Assembly: GCF_002754375.1 (NCBI RefSeq)
Contig: NZ_PEFF01000001.1
Location: 930,001-994,000, forward strand
Length of the DNA: 64,000 bases
DNA from: Variovorax sp. 54
GTDB lineage: Bacteria > Pseudomonadota > Gammaproteobacteria > Burkholderiales > Burkholderiaceae_C
Reading direction: 5' to 3'
Numbering within the stretch: position 1 is the stretch's first letter; every line of letters starts with the position of its first letter. The notes under the pieces were generated by a model. That model made no database searches, had not been told where the DNA came from, and was given only the letters and a program-made list of their open reading frames with translations. Position numbers and translations under genes: made by a program. Of this stretch, positions 44,501 to 52,035 are shown piece by piece.

Positions 44501-44858
44501 GGCGCGGCTCGGCTTGCGCGACGCGGTTCTGCACCATCTGCTGGGCCTTGTCGGGATCGGTGCCGAGGCGGAAGGTGACGGTGAGCGTCATCACGCCGTC
44601 AGTGGTCGCCTGGCTGCCCATGTAGAGCATGCCTTCGACGCCGTTGATCTGCTCTTCGATCGGTGTGGCCACTGTTTCAGCGATCACCTTCGGGTTGGCG
44701 CCCGGGTACGTTGCGCGCACCACCACCGAGGGTGGCGCGACTTCCGGGTACTCCGAGATCGGCAGACCGCGCAGCGCAATCAGGCCGGCGATCAGCATCA
44801 GTAACGACAGCACGCCGGCAAAGATCGGCCTGTCGATGAAGAATTTTGAGAGATTCAT
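41586..44858 (-). CDS. RND multidrug efflux permease (CeoB/BpeF/MexF-type)
   Basis: A 1090-residue HAE1-family inner-membrane proton/drug antiporter. The start MNLSKFFIDRPIFAGVLSLL is typical of MexF/CeoB rather than AcrB. Porter-domain block DYSMRVWLDPQKVAQRGLSA and the TM4 relay GLVLAIGIVVDDAIVVVENV with its Asp pair are intact. KNAILIVEFARELEF lies in TM10. ATG 44858 has GGAG upstream. The C-terminus is about 30 residues longer than in relatives and Gly/His/Pro-rich (HPVAPSHGGGGGGLHPVPAL). The operon context is that of the salicylate-inducible CeoAB-OpcM pump of Burkholderia, which exports chloramphenicol, trimethoprim and fluoroquinolones; the substrates of this copy are inferred. Confidence 0.94.
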   Translation of the reverse strand: MNLSKFFIDRPIFAGVLSLLMLIAGLIALRGLPISEYPEVAPPSVVVRATYPGANPKVIAETVATPIEEQINGVEGMLYMGSQATTDGVMTLTVTFRLGTDPDKAQQMVQNRVAQAEPRLPEEVRRLGITTVKSAPDLTMVVHLVSPNNRYDINYLRNYAVLNVKDPLARIEGVGQVQIFGGGDYSMRVWLDPQKVAQRGLSASDVVAAIRGQNVQAAAGVVGASPGLSDVDMQLSINAQGRLQSEEEFGDIIVKSGTDGAVTRLRDIGRLEMGAADYSLRARLNNDPAVGMGVFQAPGSNALDISSNVRKTMEELNKNMPEGLEYRIAYDPTQFVRASIKSVISTLLEAIVLVVLVVILFLQTWRASIIPLLAVPVSVIGTFAVLHILGFSINALSLFGLVLAIGIVVDDAIVVVENVERNIEAGLTPREATYRAMREVSGPIIAIALVLVAVFVPLAFISGLTGQFYKQFAVTIAISTVISAINSLTLSPALAALLLRGHDQPKDALTRGMDKAFGWLFRGFNKFFHRGSEAYSGGVKRVISRKTLMLVIYLALVGVTFGLFKAVPSGFVPAQDKQYLIGFAQLPDGATLDRTDDVIQRMGEIIKKNPNVEEALSFPGLSINGFTNSSNSGIVFVILKPFDQRKRADQSGGAVAGQLNGAFSSIQDAFIVMFPPPPVAGLGTTGGFKLQIEDRASVGYDQMDAAVKAFMAKAYATPELAGMFTSWQVNVPQLYADIDRTKARQLGVPVTDIFDTMQIYLGSLYANDFNKFGRTYSVRVQADAPYRARAEDVGLLKVRSTSGEMVPLSALMKVNSTFGPERAMRYNGYLAADINGGPAPGYSSGQAQDAITKIAAETLPKGVSFEWTELTYQEILAGNSAFLVFPLAILLVFLVLAAQYESLTLPIAIILIVPMGIMAAMAGVWIWGGDNNVFTQIGLIVLVGLSAKNAILIVEFARELEFAGRTPIQAAIEASRLRLRPILMTSLAFVMGVLPLVLSTGAGSEMRQAMGVAVFAGMIGVTAFGLFLTPVFYVLMRRLAGNRPLKLHGEVPHGDDFVSADHPVAPSHGGGGGGLHPVPALPRPSHGAHD

Positions 44859-44898
44859 GTTGGTTCTCCGGCGGGCGCCAGGGCGCCCTCCTCCGAAA

Positions 44899-46155
44899 TC
44901 AGGACTTCGCGGCCTCCTCGGCCACGCGTTCCGGTTGTTGTTGCTTCGTGTCGGCCTTGGCGTCCATGGTCACTTGCTGCGGCACCACCAGCGCACCCGG
45001 GCGGATGTGCTGCAGGCCGTTGACCACGATGCGGTCGCCGGCCTTCAGGCCCTTGCTCACGACGCGCAGGCCGTTGATGGAAGTGCCCAGCGTCACTTCG
45101 CGGTAAGTGGCCTTGTTGTCGTCACCCACGACCATCACGAACTTCTTGTTCTGGTCGGTGCCGATGGCGCGTTCGCTCACCAGCAATGCGGTGTCGTTGC
45201 GTGCCTGGCCCATGCGGATGCGAGCGAACTGGCCGGGAATGAGCGCGCCGTCCTTGTTGTCGAACGAAGCACGCACACGCACGGTGCCGCTGCGGGCGTC
45301 GACCTGGTTGTCGATCAGCTGCAGCTTGCCGGTGAAGGGCGTGCCTTCGAGGCCGGCGGTGCCCATCTGCACGGGGATGGTGTCGATCTGGCCGCGGGCG
45401 CCGGCGTTGGCCGGCAGGTCCTTCAGCGCGCGAGTGATCACCTGCTCGTCGGCATCGAAGCTCGCGTAGATCGGGCTCACCGACACCAGCGTGGTCAGCA
45501 CGGGCGCGCCGGGGCCGGCGGCCACCAGGTTGCCCACGGTCACTTCGAGCTTGCCGATGCGGCCCGACACCGGTGCGCGCACCTGGGTGTAGCCCAGGCT
45601 CAGGCGTGCGGTCTGCAGCGAGGCCTGCGCGGCGCGCAGGTTGGCTTCGGCTTCGCGGCCGGCGTTGGCGCGCTCGTCGTACTCGCGCTGCGCGATGGCC
45701 TGCTCGTCCCACAGGCGCTTGGCGCGTTCCTGCTCGCTGCGGCTGAACGACTGGCGGGCCTGCGCCGACGCCACCTGCGCTTCGGCACGCTCGACTTCGG
45801 CCGCGTACGGCGCGCGGTCGATGGTGATGAGCAATTCGCCCTGCTTCACCAGCGCGCCTTCGCGGAAATGCACCGACTGCACGGCACCTGCCACGCGGGA
45901 GCGCACATCGACCCGTTCCACGGCTTCGAGGCGGCCCGAGAACTCGTCCCAGGCGTTGATCTCGCTCGATGCGACAGTGGCGACCGACACCGGCGTGCCC
46001 TGTTGCGCAGCGACCGGGGCGGTGGCCTCGGCCTTGAAGCTGTACATGCCCACCACCGCGGCGGCCACGGCCAGCACCGCGGTGAGGCCGGTCACGGCGG
46101 GCCACAGACCCTTGCGGGCGGTGGAAGACAGCGCTTGTTCGTTCTTGTTCGACAT
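44899..46155 (-). CDS. RND efflux periplasmic adaptor (CeoA/BpeE/MexE-type)
   Basis: A 418-residue membrane-fusion protein linking pump and outer-membrane channel. An N-terminal transmembrane anchor (LWPAVTGLTAVLAVAAAVVG) without lipobox, then barrel-sandwich segments SGRLEAVERVDVRSRVAGAV and TQVRAPVSGRIGKLEVTVGN. A long alpha-hairpin (about 105-165) is rich in Ala/Glu/Arg, and beta-barrel and membrane-proximal parts follow (GQFARIRMGQARND; DRIVVNGLQHIRPGALVVPQ). The start at 46155 is well placed; the permease follows after 40 bases. The gene order adaptor-permease-channel is standard. Confidence 0.92.
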   Translation of the reverse strand: MSNKNEQALSSTARKGLWPAVTGLTAVLAVAAAVVGMYSFKAEATAPVAAQQGTPVSVATVASSEINAWDEFSGRLEAVERVDVRSRVAGAVQSVHFREGALVKQGELLITIDRAPYAAEVERAEAQVASAQARQSFSRSEQERAKRLWDEQAIAQREYDERANAGREAEANLRAAQASLQTARLSLGYTQVRAPVSGRIGKLEVTVGNLVAAGPGAPVLTTLVSVSPIYASFDADEQVITRALKDLPANAGARGQIDTIPVQMGTAGLEGTPFTGKLQLIDNQVDARSGTVRVRASFDNKDGALIPGQFARIRMGQARNDTALLVSERAIGTDQNKKFVMVVGDDNKATYREVTLGTSINGLRVVSKGLKAGDRIVVNGLQHIRPGALVVPQQVTMDAKADTKQQQPERVAEEAAKS

Positions 46156-46305
46156 GATGATTCGTCCTTCTCGATGACTTTTTCGGGATGCAACAGGCCA
46201 CCCCGGCGCTTTTCGGCACCAGGAGGCGGATTTCGGAAAAAAGGGGCCCTCGCGCGCTGCCGCGCTGGCAGCGTGTCGATCAGGCAGCCTGGCTGGGCTG
46301 TAACG

Positions 46306-47190
46306 CTAGCTGGGGTGGTTGGGCGCCGCAGGCGGCGGTGTGGTCGCACTGAAGAACTCGCGGAAGTGCTGCTGCACGGTCGCTTCACAGGCCACGCAGC
46401 CGTTGTTCTCGGTGTCGTACAGCGCCTTCGGCCAATCACGAGCGCTGGGCAGCACGCTGCTCGTGACCTCGATGCCGGCGGCACGCAGGCGGCCGGCGAA
46501 GGTCAGTGCCTCGTCGCGCATGGCATCGTCCGCGCCGACCAGCACCAGCGCGGGCGCCAGGGACGACAACCGCAGCGATCCGCCCGGCACCGCATAGGGG
46601 TGCGTGGCGTTCGAGGGGCAGCTCAGGTACTTCTCCCAGCCCGTGGCCCAGCGGCACTCGGCCGCGTCGTTGGTGGCCTTGCGCAGCGAGGCCGTGCCCA
46701 CGCACGGATCGAGCATGGGCGACAGCAGGATCTGCCCCGCCACCGGCGGATGCGCACGGTCGCGGGCAATCAGCGCCACTGCCGCGGCCAGGTTGCCACC
46801 GGCTTCTTCGCCGGCCAGGTACACCTGGGCGCCCCTGCCGCCGAGCTTGACGCGCTGCTTGTAGAGCCATTCGAGGGCTGCATAGCCCACCTCGATCGGC
46901 TCCGGGAACGGGGCCGCCGGGGCCAGCGGGTAGTCGAGCGACACCACCACCGCACCCGCGCCGGCCAGCAGCCGGGCCACGTTGCGGCCGTTGTCGAGGT
47001 TGCCGCAGATGAAGGTGCCGCCATGGAAGTGCAGCACCAACGGCACCGTTTCACCCTTGGCACGCTGCCCGTAGACACGCGCGTCGACCGGTGCACGGCC
47101 GGGCAGCTCGATCGACAGATCGGCTTCCATGCCTTGCACCGCTGCGAGAGCAGCAGCTTCGGCGGAGCGGGACGATGGTGCGGGTGACAT
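46306..47190 (-). CDS. llpE: LlpE-like alpha/beta-hydrolase fold protein, likely catalytically dead
   Basis: A 294-residue protein of the hormone-sensitive-lipase type at the head of the efflux operon, the position of llpE in ceoR-llpE-ceoAB-opcM of Burkholderia. The oxyanion-hole motif reads HFHGGTF (54-60). At the nucleophile elbow, where active members have GDSAGG, this protein has GEEAGG (127-132), so Glu129 replaces Ser. The usual catalytic His near the C-terminus (consensus H-x-F/H-x-W) is also not visible; the region reads SARDWPKALYD. The fold is therefore kept without the classical triad: a pseudoenzyme is likely, perhaps a binding or regulatory partner. ATG 47190, divergent from the LysR gene. 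Confidence 0.82.
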   Translation of the reverse strand: MSPAPSSRSAEAAALAAVQGMEADLSIELPGRAPVDARVYGQRAKGETVPLVLHFHGGTFICGNLDNGRNVARLLAGAGAVVVSLDYPLAPAAPFPEPIEVGYAALEWLYKQRVKLGGRGAQVYLAGEEAGGNLAAAVALIARDRAHPPVAGQILLSPMLDPCVGTASLRKATNDAAECRWATGWEKYLSCPSNATHPYAVPGGSLRLSSLAPALVLVGADDAMRDEALTFAGRLRAAGIEVTSSVLPSARDWPKALYDTENNGCVACEATVQQHFREFFSATTPPPAAPNHPS

Positions 47191-47368
47191 GGGCGGCCTA
47201 GGGGGAATGAGCGATGGTTGAAATATAAGTCGCCGTGCGCGCCGTTACACATGGAACCTGCCCCTACTCTGTTTCCAAACGGCCAACAATCGGTCCGCCG
47301 TGGGATTACCCGCACGTGTGAAAATCCGCCTCCCCGGTGTGGGCCGGGTATCCCAGAACAGGCATTCA
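47191..47368. promoter_or_regulatory. Divergent control region of the efflux operon
   Basis: 178 bases between the llpE-like gene and its divergent LysR regulator. LysR regulators of this type bind here and respond to inducers such as salicylate in Burkholderia; I did not identify a precise operator. Confidence 0.5.
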
Positions 47369-48283
47369 ATGGATCAAATCCAGGCCATTCGGACCTTTGT
47401 CCGCGTGGTGGAAGCCGGCACATTCACCCGTGCCGCCAACTCTCTGGCCCTGCCCAAGGGCACCGTCACCAAGCAGATCCAGGCGCTGGAGTCGCGCCTG
47501 CGCGTGAAGCTGCTCAACCGCACGACCCGGCGCGTCACCGTCACGCCCGACGGCGCCGCCTACTTCGAGCGCGCGGCGCGGCTGCTGAACGACTTCGACG
47601 ACATGGAAGCCAGCATGACGAATGCGCAGGCCAACCCCACGGGGCGGCTGCGCATCGACGTGGGCACCTCGGTGGCGAGGCAGATCATCCTGCCCCACCT
47701 GGCCAGCTTCTGCGACCGCTACCCCGACATCCAGGTCGACCTGGGCGTGAGCGACCGCACGGTGAACCTGATCAGCGACAACGTCGACTGCGTGATCCGC
47801 GCTGGCGAGCTCAGCGACCAGTCTCTGGTGGCGCGCCGCATCGGCACCCTGCACTTCGTCACCGTGGCCTCGCCGGCGTACATCAAGCGCTATGGTGCGC
47901 CGCAACATCCGAACGACATCGAGAAGCGCCACCACGTCGTGAGCTACTTCTCGGGCACCACCCGGCGCGTGTACCCGCACGAGTTCAAGAAGGGCGACGA
48001 GTACATCGAGCTGAACGGCCCCTACCGCGTGTCGGTCAACGAGAGCAACGCGCACATGACGGCCGTGCTCGCGGGCTTCGGCCTGTCGCAGTGCATCACC
48101 TTCTCGGCCGCGCCGCTGCTGGAAAGCGGCGAACTCGTCGAGGTGCTGGCCGACTGGCAGCGCGACCCGCTGCCGATCCATGTGGTGTACCCGCCGAACC
48201 GGCACCTGAGCGCGAAGGTGCGGGCGTTTGTGGACTGGGCGGCGGATCTGTTTGCGAAGAATCCGCGGTTGCAGCGGCGCTGA
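47369..48283 (+). CDS. LysR-family regulator of the RND efflux operon (CeoR/BpeT-like)
   Basis: A 304-residue LysR regulator. The DNA-binding domain starts MDQIQAIRTFVRVVEAGTFT, with ANSLALPKGTVTKQIQALES and LLNRTTRRVTVTPDGAAYFE. The effector domain contains GRLRIDVGTSVARQIILPHL, CVIRAGELSDQSLVARRIG and VLAGFGLSQCITFSAAPLLE. It is transcribed away from the llpE-adaptor-permease-channel operon, the same layout as ceoR/bpeT in Burkholderia, so it is the probable local activator. ATG 47369 matches the family start; an upstream ATG at 47300 is not favoured. Confidence 0.9.
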   Translation: MDQIQAIRTFVRVVEAGTFTRAANSLALPKGTVTKQIQALESRLRVKLLNRTTRRVTVTPDGAAYFERAARLLNDFDDMEASMTNAQANPTGRLRIDVGTSVARQIILPHLASFCDRYPDIQVDLGVSDRTVNLISDNVDCVIRAGELSDQSLVARRIGTLHFVTVASPAYIKRYGAPQHPNDIEKRHHVVSYFSGTTRRVYPHEFKKGDEYIELNGPYRVSVNESNAHMTAVLAGFGLSQCITFSAAPLLESGELVEVLADWQRDPLPIHVVYPPNRHLSAKVRAFVDWAADLFAKNPRLQRR

Positions 48284-48302
48284 GGCGCTCTCTTCTCAGC
48301 CT

Positions 48303-48950
48303 TCAGGGCTGGATCAACGCTGCCAGTGCACGCGCCGAGGGTGATGCTTCCCGGCCCAGGTTCTCGACCAGGCTGAGCCGGTCGGCCTCGGTGCGCTGCG
48401 GCGAAAGGAAGCGCTTGCCGGTCAGCGCGAGGATATCGATTTCGAAGCCGACCAGCCGGCGCAGCGCATCGTCGACGAACTCGGGCGACGCATCGGCAAG
48501 CGACCAAGGCTCATCGCTCATAGCTTCCTGCGCCCGCGTCAGCGCTTCGAGGTGCGAGCGCAGCCATGCGAGGTCTTCGATGAACCGCAAGCGGCCCGTC
48601 GCCTGCACCGCGATGTAGTTCCAGCTCGGCGCCAACCGCCCGCTGCGCTGGCCGTTGACGTACCAGCGTGGCGAGATGAAGGCGTTCGGACTCTGGAACA
48701 CGACGGTGACATCGCAGCCGTTGCGCGCCTCGCTGGTCCACAGCGAATGACTACGGGCCACGTGGCCTGCCAGTGCGCCGTGCGTGCCGCGGTCGATCAC
48801 CTCCAGCGGCAACAGGTTGGCATCGATCGAGCCGCCCGCTATCTTGAAGAGCGAGGCCAGCGGGTAGGCGCGCACGAGCCGGTGAAGCTCATCACGCGCC
48901 TCGATGGCGAAGAGGGGCTGGATGTGCACGGGGGAGGCCTTTCGGGGCAT
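48303..48950 (-). CDS. FMN-binding PaiB-type protein
   Basis: A 215-residue member of the PaiB / FMN-binding negative transcriptional regulator family (split-barrel flavin fold). Family blocks are LHRLVRAYPLASLFKI, LAGHVARSHSLW, VTVVFQSPNAFISPRWYVNG, VPTWNYIAVQATG-like text here as LAPSWNYIAVQATGRLRFIE, and the C-terminal VGFEIDILALTGKRFLSPQR. Native PaiB usually begins within M-Y-x-P-x-x-F; the matching VHIQPLF lies at GTG 48929, so the true start may be there and not at ATG 48950. It is convergent with the LysR gene. The role of such proteins outside Bacillus is unclear. Confidence 0.85.
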   Translation of the reverse strand: MPRKASPVHIQPLFAIEARDELHRLVRAYPLASLFKIAGGSIDANLLPLEVIDRGTHGALAGHVARSHSLWTSEARNGCDVTVVFQSPNAFISPRWYVNGQRSGRLAPSWNYIAVQATGRLRFIEDLAWLRSHLEALTRAQEAMSDEPWSLADASPEFVDDALRRLVGFEIDILALTGKRFLSPQRTEADRLSLVENLGREASPSARALAALIQP

Positions 48951-48983
48951 CGATGCCCGTCGAGTATTGAGCCGCACCTGGGA

Positions 48984-50060
48984 TGCGGCTAAAAACTTGG
49001 ACTGTTTATGCAATGAGCCCCAAGCTTCGTCGGTGGCCAAGAGGGCTGCGCGCGCCCAAGGACATCTTGATCCGCTTCTCGTTGTACCAGTGCATGTATG
49101 AGTCCAAGGCCTGGGTGACTACTCAACGGTCGTTGATTGCCATTTGCCAGGATAGAACCATTCAGTCCTCAATCGACCGAACAAGCCCTCGCAGGCCGCA
49201 TTGTCGGGCGAACAGCCTTTGCGGGACATCGAACACATCAGCTCGGCATCCGCGATACGTGCCAGCCATCCCGGCCATCGATAGTAGGCACTGCGATCCG
49301 AATGCACAACAGGCCGGTTGCTGCTGATGTCGATCGTCTCGATAGCGGCATCCAGCATCGTGTCCACGAGCTGCGCGTCCGGGCGCATGCCGATCGTCCA
49401 ACTGACCACCTTGCCATCGAAGCAGTTGCTCACAGGCGACAAATACCCCTTGTCTGCCGGAATGTGGAACTCCGAGATGTCGGTGAGCCATTTCTCGTTG
49501 GGAGCACCAGCGGTGAAGTCGCGGTTGACGAGGTTCTCTGGCGCAGGACTGATCTCGCCCAGATAGGAAGCATACCGACGCCGCTTGGGCGTCGCAGCGA
49601 CCAGGCGCTCCTGCTTTATCAAGCGCAGCACCCCCTTCTCACAAATGTGCACGCACTGGCTGCTCAGTGACGCCCGCATGCGGCGACAGCCATAGCAGCG
49701 GTGATTGCGCTCGAAGATGTCCGCCATGGTGCCGCGCACTTGGGCGTACTTGTCTGCGACTTGCGCCTGGGTGCGACGATAGAAGTACGAGCTTCTTGCC
49801 AGGCCTAGCATCTCAAGGAGCTCGAGCACCGGGTGAGTCTGTTTGGGGGCATCAACCAGCTGTGCCTTTTCCCGATCGCTCAGGCTTTGCAGGTCGATGC
49901 CCCCGTCTTTTTTTTAGTTCATTCGCCTTGTTCAGGAGGTCGTTCTCCAGCTGCAGGCGGTGCAAGTCGCGTCGGAGTGCGTCGATCTGTCGCTGCAGTT
50001 CTTCACGCTCATCTGGCTGGGTCGGTTCGAGCTTGCTTGTCATGGATGCGAGTGGCGGCG
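48984..50060 (-). mobile_element. IS3-family (IS150-type) element, 5' truncated
   Basis: The outer end TGCGGCTAAAAACTTGGACT (48984-49003) matches those at 22856 and 34193. The transposase part is at 49006-49829; an OrfA coiled-coil remnant (REELQRQIDALRRDLHRLQL, ENDLLNKANELKK) is at about 49913-50043. The left part of the element is missing or unrecognisable. Confidence 0.8.
49006..49829 (-). pseudogene. IS3-family transposase, frameshifted
   Basis: Contains LGLARSSYFYRRTQAQVADK, ERNHRCYGCRRMRASLSSQC, LGEISPAPENLVNRDFTAGA, PNEKWLTDISEFHIPADKGY (first Asp), RPVVHSDRSAYYRWPGW (second Asp) and CEGLFGRLRTEWFY (Glu). Close to the C-terminus the frame breaks near 49118: the main frame stops after QSTTVE while YMHWYNEKRIKMSLGARSPL continues in another. 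It still resembles the 3' fragment at 22880. Inactive. Confidence 0.85.
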
Positions 50061-50357
50061 TCACGCCGGTCATCAGCGACATGATCGCGCTTCGAGCAGC
50101 GCATTGGCGATTTGCGGAGCAGGGTTGAGGCACCAGCGATTGGATATGAAAAGAGCATGTGGGCGGCAACCATCGAAATACGTCACTTGCATTGTTACCA
50201 CACAGGAAACGTAGAAGAGCACTAACGGTGGTTTATCGCGGCGTGCATTCGACCAAAATTCCCTCACCCCCAAGTGACTCGCGATTTCATTCGCGCGTAA
50301 ATCCTCAATTTGCACTAATCGAGCTGGTGTCGACACGATGCCGGCAGGCATACCGTA

Positions 50358-50741
50358 ATGAATGACAAGATCATTAAAACTCCGAGCCCTGAGCATCCTC
50401 TCTCCATTGAACGCAGCAGCTCACGAGTCATCGTCCGGCTGGCGGGCCAGGTGGTTGCTGACAGCACCAACACCCTATTGCTTAAAGAGGCGAGATACCC
50501 AGGCGTCTACTACATCCCTCTGGCGGACGTCAACGCGTCGTTGTTGACGGCCTCAGACCTCACGACCTATTGCCCCTACAAGGGAGACTGCTCTTACTTC
50601 AACATCACCTCAGGAAAGAGGGTCTCTGTGAACGCCGCCTGGTTCTATTCGCTTCCATACCCCGCAGTTGCTGAAATCAAGGACCACCTCGCCTTCTATC
50701 CCGACCGGGTCGACTCGCTTGAAGTTTCTCCAAGCGCATAA
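50358..50741 (+). CDS. DUF427 domain-containing protein
   Basis: A 127-residue DUF427 protein (beta-tent fold, function not established). Blocks: HPLSIERSSSRVIVRLAGQV, VADSTNTLLLKEARYPGVYY, IPLADVNASLL, TYCPYKGDCSYFNI and HLAFYPDRVDSLEVSP. The YCPYKG motif is the family hallmark. It ends 12 bases before egtB, so it is probably the first gene of the ergothioneine operon. DUF427 genes are often near oxidative-stress enzymes, so a link to ergothioneine metabolism is plausible but inferred. Confidence 0.9.
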   Translation: MNDKIIKTPSPEHPLSIERSSSRVIVRLAGQVVADSTNTLLLKEARYPGVYYIPLADVNASLLTASDLTTYCPYKGDCSYFNITSGKRVSVNAAWFYSLPYPAVAEIKDHLAFYPDRVDSLEVSPSA

Positions 50742-50753
50742 CCGACGAGCACC

Positions 50754-52034
50754 ATGCCACCCGCATACTCATTCTTGAAAAGCCAACGCCAGAACGAGCT
50801 ATGGCGACTTCTCAAGTCCGTACGCAGCACGAGCGTTGAGTTAAGCAAGCCATTGTCGGATGCTGATGCAACCGCGCAATCGATGCCAGACGCGAGTCCA
50901 GCGAAATGGCACCTAGCGCACACGACCTGGTTCTTTGAGACCATGGTGTTGGAACCCCACGTCCCGACTTACCGAGTCTTCAAACAAGAATTCAGCTACC
51001 TCTTCAACTCGTACTACGACAGCATCGGCGACAGACACCCTCGTCCGATGCGAGGGCTGCTAACCCGGCCGTCGCTTCAGGATGTCCACGCGTACCGCAA
51101 TCACGTGGATACCGCGCTCAACCTCATGCTGGAGGAAAACATTTCAGCTGACGTTCTCGACCTCATCGAACTCGGCTGCAATCATGAGCAGCAGCATCAA
51201 GAACTTCTTCTCACAGACATCCTTCACCTGTTCGCGCAGAACCCCCTTCGGCCCGCATATCGTAGGACGCACAGTCTGGTTAGGCACGTAGAAAGGGCAA
51301 CTCACACCGAGTTTCAATCCTTCGAAGGCGGCTTGGTCGAGATGGGCTTTGACGGCGAAGGCTTTGCCTTCGACAGCGAGCGGCCTAGGCATCGAGTCCA
51401 CACCGAGCCGTTCCAACTCGCAAAGCGCCTGATTACCAACGGGGAGTGGGTCGACTTCATGCACGACGGTGGATATGAAAATCCCACCTTCTGGCTGGCC
51501 AACGGATGGGCAGCCAAGCAGGTGGCTGGTTGGAACGCCCCGCTCTACTGGGAGCAGCCCGATAGTGAGCGGTGGACGATGACGCTTAACGGCCTGCAGC
51601 GGCTTGAACTCGACGCTCCTGTCGCGCATGTGAGCTTCTATGAGGCCGACGCCTACGCCCGTTGGGCGGGCGCTCGCCTACCGACCGAAGCTGAGTGGGA
51701 ACACGCGGCGCACGATCTTCCTGTGCATGGCAACCTCGCCGAGAAGCTCCGGTGGCGCCCGCGAGCAGCCCCGGAGAGCAGTAGTCCTGCACCTCAACAG
51801 ATGTATGGCGACGTCTGGGAATGGACGGCTTCGCCTTTTGTGGCCTACCCAAGGTTCCAGCCGACCAAAGGCGCGGCCGCAGAGTACAACGGAAAATTCA
51901 TGTCAGGGCAGTTCGTGCTCCGTGGCGGCTCTTGCGTGACGCCTAGCCAACACATCCGTCGGACATACCGCAATTTCTTCGCCCCAGATGCGAGGTGGCA
52001 GTTCTCCGGCGTTCGACTCGCAAGGAACTCTTAG
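50754..52034 (+). CDS. egtB: Ergothioneine biosynthesis sulfoxide synthase EgtB
   Basis: A 426-residue iron-dependent EgtB, joining gamma-glutamylcysteine or cysteine to trimethyl-histidine. The N-terminal DinB-like metal domain has KWHLAHTTWFFETM and CNHEQQHQELLLTDILH, which supply the three iron histidines. A C-terminal FGE-sulfatase (formylglycine-generating) domain follows, with HRVHTEPFQLAKRLITNGEW, ARWAGARLPTEAEWEHAAH, GDVWEWTASPFVAYP and FVLRGGSCVTPSQHIR. egtD starts 2 bases after the stop. Length and motifs are complete, so the enzyme should be active. Confidence 0.95.
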   Translation: MPPAYSFLKSQRQNELWRLLKSVRSTSVELSKPLSDADATAQSMPDASPAKWHLAHTTWFFETMVLEPHVPTYRVFKQEFSYLFNSYYDSIGDRHPRPMRGLLTRPSLQDVHAYRNHVDTALNLMLEENISADVLDLIELGCNHEQQHQELLLTDILHLFAQNPLRPAYRRTHSLVRHVERATHTEFQSFEGGLVEMGFDGEGFAFDSERPRHRVHTEPFQLAKRLITNGEWVDFMHDGGYENPTFWLANGWAAKQVAGWNAPLYWEQPDSERWTMTLNGLQRLELDAPVAHVSFYEADAYARWAGARLPTEAEWEHAAHDLPVHGNLAEKLRWRPRAAPESSSPAPQQMYGDVWEWTASPFVAYPRFQPTKGAAAEYNGKFMSGQFVLRGGSCVTPSQHIRRTYRNFFAPDARWQFSGVRLARNS

Positions 52035-52035
52035 C

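Noticed and set aside
41010..44804. A very long plus-strand open frame (1264 codons) opposite the RND permease
   Set aside because: It is His/Arg/Ala-rich antisense of a high-GC gene whose real protein on the minus strand has full family motifs; the frame has no domain.
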